Below, in pieces: positions 1 to 5,481 of a DNA stretch of 5,684 bases. This stretch comes from an uncultured Methylotenera sp. GTDB lineage: Bacteria; Pseudomonadota; Gammaproteobacteria; Burkholderiales; Methylophilaceae. Within the stretch, counting starts at the first letter, position 1. Each line of letters starts with the position of its first letter. Location: assembly GCA_937957775.1 (NCBI GenBank), contig CALFXV010000183.1:1-5684 (forward strand). The letters run 5' to 3'. The notes below the pieces were generated by a model that saw nothing but the letters and a program-made list of their open reading frames with translations, searched no databases and had not been told where the DNA came from. Position numbers and translations under genes: made by a program.

Positions 1-2
1 CA

Positions 3-458
3 TGGGCCAAGCAAAACTTAATGAATGCGGCAATGGCGCAAGGTGTGTCAGCGAATAGATTGGTTTTTGCACCACGCTTGCCCATAGCCGAGCACCTGGC
101 CAGGCACGTGCATGCCGATTTATTTTTAGACACCCTGCCTTATAACGCCCATACCACTTGCAGCGATGCCTTATGGATGGGCTTACCGGTGTTAAGCTGC
201 GTAGGCAACACCTTTTCTGCCCGCGTGGCCGGCAGTTTGTTGACAGCACTGGGCTTAAAAGAAATGGTCACGGACAACTTGGCTGACTACGAAAGCCGTG
301 CAATCTATTACGCGAGCAACCCTGAGGCTTTATTGGCGATAAAACGGCGACTGCTCCAGCAGCGAACGACGAGTACATTATTTAATCCGGCCGACTTTGC
401 TCGCGGCCTAGAGCAGCAATACCAAAATATGTGGCAGGAGGGGACGGCGAGCAGTTAA
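3..458 (+). CDS. OGT/SPINDLY-like O-linked N-acetylglucosaminyltransferase, C-terminal fragment (5' end outside window)
   Basis: This is the last 151 residues of a larger protein. The frame is open from the window edge, so the ATG at base 21 is internal and not the start. The sequence matches the C-terminal catalytic lobe of glycosyltransferase family 41 (Glyco_transf_41), which moves GlcNAc or another sugar from a UDP-sugar to Ser/Thr of proteins and usually follows N-terminal TPR repeats. Visible hallmarks are RLVFAPRLP, then DLFLDTLPYNAHTTCSDALW. The HTT-x-x-D part corresponds to the HTTG...D segment that contacts UDP in human OGT. GLPVLSC and ARVAGSLL follow, and the chain ends in LFNPADFARGLEQQYQNMW, like the PLFNT...LYLQMW end of human OGT. 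The protein is probably cytosolic; its target proteins are unknown. The stop TAA overlaps the stop of the convergent transporter gene. Family assignment is firm; the sugar donor and TPR half are inferred. Confidence 0.88.
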   Translation, partial: WAKQNLMNAAMAQGVSANRLVFAPRLPIAEHLARHVHADLFLDTLPYNAHTTCSDALWMGLPVLSCVGNTFSARVAGSLLTALGLKEMVTDNLADYESRAIYYASNPEALLAIKRRLLQQRTTSTLFNPADFARGLEQQYQNMWQEGTASS

Positions 459-1369
459 GCCGATTTGGCCGCAAACAACGCAGCCATAACAATCAAACAG
501 CCGCCCAGCCATTCATTGAGCGCCATGCTCTCGTTGGCCAAATAATAGGAGGCGATGGCGGCCACGACCAGCTCAAACAAAAACACCACCGATGCACGGG
601 TCGCCGGCAACCTAGTGACACCGTATTGCACCAGCACGGTCGCCGCCAAGAGCAATATCGCTATTAGCCCCATCACCAACCATTGGCTAATGCTAAAAAA
701 GTATGGGCTAGGCCATGCTGCGGCGCTAAACGGGATAAACAGCAAACTGACCAGCAACACCCCCAACCACACTGCAAACGATTTGGCCTGCAAACTCAAG
801 CCACGGGCTTGGCGCGTCAGCACATTGGTTAAAGAAAAGCCTATGCCAGATGACAAGGCCAACCATTCTGCTTGGGTTCTGGGCAATGGCCAGGGACTAA
901 GCGCGGGATCATAGAGCATAATAAAGGCGCCCAGCAAGGAGATGGCGATGGCTAGGTAGCCGCTTTTAGGGGTCTTTTCTTTCAAATAAAAGTGCGCCAA
1001 TATCAAGGTCCACAAAGGCGACAAATAAAACAGCAGCATCACGCGCATGACCTCGCCATCGATTACCGCCAACACGTATGCCAGATTGGTCCAACCGGCC
1101 ACCAATGCCAAGTAAACGATGCTAAAAGGCTGCTTGAATAGACCGCGCCAATGTTTAGCAAAATACAGGCTGGCCAACAGCACGGTGATGCCGTAGGTGT
1201 AAAAGCTGCAGGCCACGCCCGACACACCCATGTCAGCCATGAGCCGATACGGGTACCAAATAATGCCCCAGCACACGGCGCCAAATAGCAAACCGGATAC
1301 GGCTAGGTAGTGGCTATTTTTGGCGGGCTGCGCTGTTTGTTGATGGCTGGGCATGGCTTCTTTCTTCAT
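455..1369 (-). CDS. EamA/DMT-superfamily ten-helix membrane transporter
   Basis: This is a 304-residue inner-membrane protein of the drug/metabolite transporter superfamily, built from two EamA repeats of about five helices each. Hydrophobic segments lie near residues 21-43, 50-71, 82-104, 108-127, 135-153, 167-185, 196-214, 227-249, 258-277 and 284-302. Each repeat closes with the usual EamA pattern: LSPLWTLILAHFYLKEK near 117-132, and VVFLFELVVAAIASYYLANE near 261-280. The length of about 300 is typical. Members export amino acids, metabolites or drugs; the substrate cannot be told from sequence. I chose the ATG at 1369. A GTG at 1384 would add five residues, and an ATG at 1354 preceded by a purine-rich AAGAAAGAAG would remove five; all leave the first helix intact. 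The gene diverges from dapC and runs convergently into the glycosyltransferase gene with a 4-base overlap. A sigma70-like promoter can be drawn upstream. Confidence 0.87.
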   Translation of the reverse strand: MKKEAMPSHQQTAQPAKNSHYLAVSGLLFGAVCWGIIWYPYRLMADMGVSGVACSFYTYGITVLLASLYFAKHWRGLFKQPFSIVYLALVAGWTNLAYVLAVIDGEVMRVMLLFYLSPLWTLILAHFYLKEKTPKSGYLAIAISLLGAFIMLYDPALSPWPLPRTQAEWLALSSGIGFSLTNVLTRQARGLSLQAKSFAVWLGVLLVSLLFIPFSAAAWPSPYFFSISQWLVMGLIAILLLAATVLVQYGVTRLPATRASVVFLFELVVAAIASYYLANESMALNEWLGGCLIVMAALFAAKSA

Positions 1370-1433
1370 AAGTTGCAGTGGCACTCGATGCTAACAGCAA
1401 TGCGTGCTAAGGGCTATGGAATGTGTGCCACGT

Positions 1434-1461
1434 ATATTACAATATCGGCCATGAATGCCAA
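1434..1461 (-). promoter_or_regulatory. Candidate sigma70-type promoter for the EamA transporter gene
   Basis: Read on the minus strand, TTGGCA (1461-1456, five of six matches to TTGACA) is followed after 16 bases by TAATAT (1439-1434, four of six matches to TATAAT). Transcription would begin near 1427, giving a leader of about 58 bases before the ATG at 1369. The -35 box lies inside the first codons of dapC. This is pattern matching by eye only. Confidence 0.33.
1438..1443 (+). promoter_or_regulatory. Candidate -10 element for dapC
   Basis: TACAAT matches the -10 consensus at five of six positions and lies eight bases before the dapC ATG. No good -35 box is found at 16-18 bases upstream (the 17-base position reads TATGGA). 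If used, it would start RNA at or just before the ATG, giving an almost leaderless message, which fits the lack of a Shine-Dalgarno sequence. It sits inside an ATATT-AC-AATAT inverted repeat at 1434-1445 that overlaps the opposing -10 as well. Confidence 0.25.
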
Positions 1462-2656
1462 CCTAAACTTACTGCAAGCCTACCCTTTTCAGCGTCTACG
1501 CGATTTATTCAAGGGCACCACGGCCAATCCTGCCTATAGCCCAATTAACTTGTCCATAGGCGAGCCCAAGCACGCTACGCCGCCTTTGATTAAACAGGCT
1601 TTAGTGGATAATTTGGCCGGCTTGGCCACTTACCCGACAACATTGGGCAGCCCTGCCCTGCGTGAGGCCATAGCAAACTGGTTAAGTCGTCGTTACGGCA
1701 TCCCCATGCTTAACCCTGAAACGCAGATACTGCCTGTTACCGGCAGCCGCGAAGCTTTGTTTGCTTTCGCGCAAGTCATCATAGACAGCAGCAGCGCTAT
1801 TAAGCCGGTGGTGATTTCTCCCAATCCGTTTTATCAAATATACGAAGGCGCGGCTTTCTTAGCCGGTGCCGAACCCTATTTTTTAAATACCTTGCCGGAA
1901 AATCAGCATGCCATGGATTTTGCCAGCGTGCCCAAGGAAGTATTGAAACGCACGCAATTGGTCTACGTATGCAGCCCTGGCAACCCATCCGGCAAAGTGA
2001 TGTCCTTGGCGCAATGGCAAACGGTGTTTGATTTGTCCGATCAATACGGCTTTGTCATTGCCGCCGACGAATGCTATTCAGAAATCTATTTTGATGAAAG
2101 CAAGCCGCCCTTGGGCGCCTTGCAAGCCGCACGATTACTCAATCGTGATTACAAAAACTTAGTGGTGTTCAGCTCTTTATCCAAGCGATCCAATGTACCG
2201 GGTATGCGCTCCGGTTTTGTCGCGGGGGATGCCGCCATCATAGAAAAATTTGCGCTGTACCGCACCTATCATGGTTGCGCCATGAATCCTGCCGTGCAGG
2301 CCGCCAGCATGGCAGCGTGGAACGACGAGCAGCACGTCATTGAAAATCGCCGCCTGTATGCTGAAAAGTTTGCGGCGGTAACGCCCTTATTAAGCGAGGT
2401 TTTGGAGGCGAGTTTGCCCGATGCCGCCTTTTATTTGTGGTGCAAAATCAAACCGCAATCAGGCAAAGCCATTAGCGACAGTGAATTTGCCTTAAGGCTA
2501 TACCGTGATTTTAATGTGACGGTGTTGCCGGGCAGTTACCTAGCCAGACAAGCACACGGCATAAATCCAGGTGAGCACTTTGTCCGATTAGCCTTGGTGG
2601 CAAGTTTGGATAAATGCTTAGAAGCAGCCAAGCGCATCAAGCTGGCTTGCAAATAG
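1451..2656 (+). CDS. dapC: N-succinyldiaminopimelate aminotransferase (fold-type I PLP enzyme)
   Basis: This 401-residue pyridoxal-phosphate enzyme is predicted to transfer an amino group from glutamate to N-succinyl-2-amino-6-ketopimelate, in the succinylase branch of lysine and meso-diaminopimelate synthesis in the cytosol. The start MNANLNLLQAYPFQRLRDLF and then INLSIGEPKHATP (33-44) are characteristic of proteobacterial DapC. PLP-fold landmarks are TGSREALF (97-104), CSPGNPSG with Asn178, AADECYSEIYF with Asp206, SSLSKRSNVPGMRSGF with the Schiff-base Lys245, and Arg379 in FVRLALV, which should bind the substrate carboxylate. The frame stays open upstream to 1310, but those codons are antisense to the transporter and lack family similarity, so the ATG at 1451 is chosen. 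No clear Shine-Dalgarno precedes it. No other dap gene lies nearby. The stop TAG sits inside a hairpin arm shared with the miaA end. Related class I aminotransferases such as ArgD-type or other AspC-like enzymes are less likely. Confidence 0.9.
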   Translation: MNANLNLLQAYPFQRLRDLFKGTTANPAYSPINLSIGEPKHATPPLIKQALVDNLAGLATYPTTLGSPALREAIANWLSRRYGIPMLNPETQILPVTGSREALFAFAQVIIDSSSAIKPVVISPNPFYQIYEGAAFLAGAEPYFLNTLPENQHAMDFASVPKEVLKRTQLVYVCSPGNPSGKVMSLAQWQTVFDLSDQYGFVIAADECYSEIYFDESKPPLGALQAARLLNRDYKNLVVFSSLSKRSNVPGMRSGFVAGDAAIIEKFALYRTYHGCAMNPAVQAASMAAWNDEQHVIENRRLYAEKFAAVTPLLSEVLEASLPDAAFYLWCKIKPQSGKAISDSEFALRLYRDFNVTVLPGSYLARQAHGINPGEHFVRLALVASLDKCLEAAKRIKLACK

Positions 2657-2678
2657 TTAACAAACTACATTAACTATT
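2652..2678. terminator. AT-rich hairpin between convergent dapC and miaA, probable terminator
   Basis: AATAGTTAA (2652-2660) and TTAACTATT (2670-2678) are perfect 9-base inverted repeats around a 9-base loop. On the plus strand the stem is followed by A and then five T (2680-2684), a plausible intrinsic terminator for dapC. On the minus strand only three T follow, so termination of miaA here would be weaker. Each arm has a single G or C, so the stem is weak and its function is uncertain. The left arm holds the dapC stop (2654-2656) and the right arm begins with the miaA stop (2672-2670). Confidence 0.5.
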
Positions 2679-3614
2679 ATTTTTAATAAACTGATTAACT
2701 TCATTAAAAATTAATTCATTTATATTGCTTTGCAAGCAATCCAAGGCCCGCACTTGCGGCATGCTACGCAACCAAGTGAGCTGCCTTTTAGCCAATTGGC
2801 GGGTGGCAAAAACCCCGCGATCACGCAGTTCTTCCAAGCCAATTTCACCGGCTAAATAGTGCAAGGCCTGGCGGTAACCAACGCAGCGCATGGCAGTCGA
2901 TTCGGCCGTCAACACCGGGTATTTAATCAACAACGCCCGCACCTCATCCACCAAGCCGGCCGCCAGCATCTGCTCAAAACGCATGGCGATGCGCGCATGC
3001 AGCATTTGCCGATCGCTGGGCAATAAGGCTATTTTCAAAACCTGGTATGGCAGTACCTGGCTTCTTTGCTCCGCAATCAGATCAGACAGGCGACGGCCGC
3101 TAATGGCGTGCACCTCCAATGCGCGCTGTATGCGTTGACTGTCATTGGGCGCCAAGCGAGCAGCCGTTAGGGCGTCTATGTCAGCTAATTTTGCATGCAT
3201 GGCCGGCCAACCTATGGCCGACGCTTCCGCATCCAAGCCCATGCGCACTTGCGCATCCGCCTCCGGCAAGCCACTCATGCCCTGCTCCAGCGCTTTGAAA
3301 TACAGCATGGTGCCGCCGACCAACAAAGGGATACGGCCGCGCGCGCTGATGTCAGCCATCAAACCCAAGGCGTCTTGACGAAAGTTAGCGGCGGAATAAG
3401 CCTGCGTAGGCGGAATCAGATTAATTAGATGGTGCGGCGCCTGCTGCAAGGTGGCTGCATCGGGCTTGGCCGTGCCTATGTCCATGTCACGGTAGACCAA
3501 GGCCGAATCAACACTGACGATCTCCACTGGCAAGGCAGCGGCTAAGGCCACCGCGGCCCCAGTCTTACCGCTGGCGGTTGGGCCCATTAAGAATATGGCT
3601 GGCGCTGGCGTCAT
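2670..3614 (-). CDS. miaA: tRNA dimethylallyltransferase MiaA
   Basis: This 314-residue enzyme transfers a dimethylallyl group from dimethylallyl diphosphate to N6 of adenosine 37 in tRNAs reading UNN codons, the first step to ms2i6A, and so improves codon reading. The P-loop is GPTASGKT at 11-18. Next come [18 protein letters not shown] (34-51), with the catalytic-region Asp36 and Ser37, and [12 protein letters not shown] (98-109) with Thr102 at the tRNA-binding site. [15 protein letters not shown] spans 154-168, and [10 protein letters not shown] (241-250) and [13 protein letters not shown] (271-283) complete the family signature. Length is normal. The gene begins six bases after the mutL stop and is surely cotranscribed with it, as in the mutL-miaA(-hfq) order of other proteobacteria; hfq is not present here. 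No good Shine-Dalgarno precedes the ATG, so coupling to mutL translation is plausible. The last 17 or so codons are strikingly AT-rich, unlike the rest of the gene. Confidence 0.97.
   Translation of the reverse strand: MTPAPAIFLMGPTASGKTGAAVALAAALPVEIVSVDSALVYRDMDIGTAKPDAATLQQAPHHLINLIPPTQAYSAANFRQDALGLMADISARGRIPLLVGGTMLYFKALEQGMSGLPEADAQVRMGLDAEASAIGWPAMHAKLADIDALTAARLAPNDSQRIQRALEVHAISGRRLSDLIAEQRSQVLPYQVLKIALLPSDRQMLHARIAMRFEQMLAAGLVDEVRALLIKYPVLTAESTAMRCVGYRQALHYLAGEIGLEELRDRGVFATRQLAKRQLTWLRSMPQVRALDCLQSNINELIFNEVNQFIKNNS
2724..2740. repeat. 7-base inverted repeat inside the 3' end of miaA
   Basis: ATTGCTT (2724-2730) and AAGCAAT (2734-2740) pair perfectly around the three bases TGC. 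It lies at codons for residues near 292-297 of MiaA, exactly where the base composition turns AT-rich. In the miaA message the hairpin would be followed by an AT-rich stretch but no immediate T run, so I do not call it a terminator. It may be chance. Confidence 0.35.
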
Positions 3615-3620
3615 CTCGGC

Positions 3621-5438
3621 CTATTTACCGCGCATGAACATTTTATCCAAATCGGCTATGCCGACTTGAAACCAGGTTGGTCGTCCGTGATTGCATAAAC
3701 CACTGCGTTCGGTCGCCTCCATGTCGCGTAACAAGGCATTCATTTCCGTTAGGCTTAGGCTGCGATTGGCCCTTACCGCTGCATGGCAGGCCATGGTGCC
3801 CAACAATTCATTGCGGCGTTCGGTTAGTGCACGGCTGGCGCCAAACTCGCGCAGATCGCGTAAGACATCCCTAGCCAGACTGACGGCATCGGCATTTTGC
3901 AGCATGCTGGGGACAGCGCGTACCACTAAGGTGGTGGGTGACAGCACCGCTAAATCGAAGCCCAATTGCTGCAACTCGCCATCCAGGCTAGCCAAGGCTT
4001 CTTGCACGGTCGCCACCTCCATTTTATCGGCGCTAAAACTGACCGGGATAAGCAAAGGTTGCATGGCCACGGCCTGCTGATCCAATGCATTTTTCAGCCG
4101 CTCGTACATAATGCGCTCGTGCGCCGCGTGCATGTCCACCACCACCAAACCCAAGGCATTTTGCGCCAATACATAAATACCGTGAATTTGCGCCACGGCA
4201 AACCCCAGCGGGTGCGCATCGTGTGCTATCTCATCTGTGGCAGCATCGCCAGCCTGCCCGTCTCTATTGGCTTGCAGGGCTGTAAATGCGCCACTCATAG
4301 GCTGTTCTTTGGCGCCAAATAAACGCCCATAAAAATCCGGCGTTTGCTGCAGGCTTAAATCTATTTGCGTTTGCTCAATCGGATATGGCCTAGCGCTGGC
4401 AGCCGAAAATGGGTTGTATGCAGCTTGGCTAGCACTGGCCGCATTGGACACCCCGGTTGGGCTGGCCAAGGCTTTGTGCAAGGCGTGAAAAATAAAACGG
4501 TGCAACGCTTGGCTGTCTCTAAAACGCACTTCGGTTTTACTTGGGTGCACATTGACGTCAACCAAACTGGCGTCCAACTCGATAAACAAGACAAATGCCG
4601 GGTGCCTATCGTGGTGCAACACGTCTTGGTAGGCTTGGCGTATGGCGTGGCTAATGAGTTTGTCACGCACAAAGCGGCCGTTGACGTAAACGTATTGGCA
4701 GTCGCTTTTATGCCGATTAAACGTTGGTTTGGCTGTAACGCCCCAAAGGCGCAGACCCGCTGCTGATTCATCAATGGCAATCGATTCCGCACTAAAAGCG
4801 GTGCCTAAAATATCGCCAAAACGCTTAGTCGGTTCGCTCGCCGGGTAGCGGCATAAAGCCCTGCCGTTATGCTGCAACATAAAACTCACGTCCGGGCGCG
4901 ATAGCGCAATGCGATTAAAAGCAGCTTCACAATGCGCAAACTCGGTGCCCTCGGTTTTTAAAAACTTACGGCGCGCCGGCGTATTGAAATACAAATCGTT
5001 CACTTCTATCACCGTGCCAACGTCTAGGGCTGCCGGTGCAATGGATGAAATTTGGCTGCCATCCGATTGTATGCGCCAAGCATGGCCTGCATCGGCACGG
5101 CGGCTGACAATGTGCGTGCGTGAAACCGAAGCGATGCTGGCTAAGGCTTCGCCGCGAAAACCCAAACTGGCGACCGCTTCCAAATCGTCTAGACTGGCAA
5201 TCTTGCTGGTGGCGTGACGGGTCAAGGCCATGGCCAAGTCGTCTTCGGCTATGCCCAAGCCGTTGTCCATGACGCGCATTTGCTTGACGCCACCCTCTAA
5301 CAAGGCCACTTGAATATCGCTGCTGGCTGCATCCAAGCTGTTTTCTAACAATTCCTTTAAAGCCGAGGCCGGCCGCTCCACCACTTCGCCGGCGGCGATT
5401 TGGCTAATCAATTGATCGGGTAACAGTCGAATGCGCAT
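3621..5438 (-). CDS. mutL: DNA mismatch repair protein MutL with intact endonuclease motif
   Basis: This 605-residue protein couples MutS mismatch recognition to strand incision and removal. The N-terminal GHKL ATPase shows QISQIAAGEVVERPAS-type motif (residues 9-25), ENSLDA with catalytic Glu32, DNGLGI (58-63), RHATSKI (74-80) and GFRGEALASI (93-102). The following transducer domain ends in VNVHPSKTEVRF, with Lys301 matching the ATP-contacting lysine of the family. A low-complexity Ala/Ser/Gln linker runs about 325-408. The C-terminal dimer domain has DMHAAHERIMYE (435-446), which fits the nuclease motif D-Q/M-HA-x2-E-x4-E. QPLLIP (460-465) fits the clamp-binding motif, and ACHAAVRA (550-557) and LCNHGRP (581-587) supply metal-binding Cys and His. 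These predict a nicking MutL acting without MutH, unlike the E. coli protein. The ATG at 5438 gives the standard MxIRxLPDQL start. It is followed by miaA and diverges from the gene at 5482; no Shine-Dalgarno is obvious. Confidence 0.97.
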   Translation of the reverse strand: MRIRLLPDQLISQIAAGEVVERPASALKELLENSLDAASSDIQVALLEGGVKQMRVMDNGLGIAEDDLAMALTRHATSKIASLDDLEAVASLGFRGEALASIASVSRTHIVSRRADAGHAWRIQSDGSQISSIAPAALDVGTVIEVNDLYFNTPARRKFLKTEGTEFAHCEAAFNRIALSRPDVSFMLQHNGRALCRYPASEPTKRFGDILGTAFSAESIAIDESAAGLRLWGVTAKPTFNRHKSDCQYVYVNGRFVRDKLISHAIRQAYQDVLHHDRHPAFVLFIELDASLVDVNVHPSKTEVRFRDSQALHRFIFHALHKALASPTGVSNAASASQAAYNPFSAASARPYPIEQTQIDLSLQQTPDFYGRLFGAKEQPMSGAFTALQANRDGQAGDAATDEIAHDAHPLGFAVAQIHGIYVLAQNALGLVVVDMHAAHERIMYERLKNALDQQAVAMQPLLIPVSFSADKMEVATVQEALASLDGELQQLGFDLAVLSPTTLVVRAVPSMLQNADAVSLARDVLRDLREFGASRALTERRNELLGTMACHAAVRANRSLSLTEMNALLRDMEATERSGLCNHGRPTWFQVGIADLDKMFMRGK

Positions 5439-5448
5439 AGTGGTGGCT

Positions 5449-5454
5449 ATTTTA
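5449..5454 (-). promoter_or_regulatory. Candidate -10 element for the mutL-miaA operon
   Basis: On the minus strand TAAAAT (5454-5449) matches the -10 consensus at five of six positions, eleven bases upstream of the mutL ATG. The sequence at a 17-base spacing reads TAAAGA, a poor -35. Used as such, it would give a leader of only a few bases. Weak evidence, by eye only. Confidence 0.25.
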
Positions 5455-5464
5455 CCTGTTTTAA

Positions 5465-5479
5465 GCTAAATTCTTTAGC
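5465..5479. repeat. Small inverted repeat in the divergent mutL / 5482-gene promoter region
   Basis: GCTAAA (5465-5470), TTC, TTTAGC (5474-5479) form a perfect 6-base inverted repeat with a 3-base centre, ending just two bases before the ATG at 5482. It could be an operator shared by the divergent genes, or a small hairpin at the 5' end of the plus-strand message that affects initiation. The 43-base gap otherwise holds only the promoter-like boxes. Confidence 0.35.
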
Positions 5480-5481
5480 CT

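Noticed and set aside
443..460. Possible terminator stem CGGC...GCCG around the convergent TTAA
   Set aside because: Only four base pairs around a ten-base loop and no T run, which is no better than chance.
431..914. Plus-strand frames (431-667 and 555-914) opposite the transporter
   Set aside because: They are antisense to a clearly conserved ten-helix membrane protein and show no motif of their own.
1370..1384. GTG start at 1384 for the EamA transporter
   Set aside because: It adds only five residues, has no ribosome binding site, and an ATG is available at 1369. It is kept as an alternative in the annotation.
1310..1450. In-frame extension of dapC by 47 codons upstream to an ATG at 1310
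   Set aside because: These codons are antisense to the N-terminus of the transporter and do not resemble the family, while residues from 1451 align with the usual DapC start.
3691..4080. Plus-strand open frame of 129 codons opposite the C-terminal part of mutL
   Set aside because: It is an antisense shadow of mutL. The product is Arg/Ser/Ala-rich with no recognisable domain.
4361..4792. Minus-strand open frame of 143 codons within mutL in another frame
   Set aside because: The mutL frame through this stretch is continuous and carries conserved motifs; this frame shows no family features.
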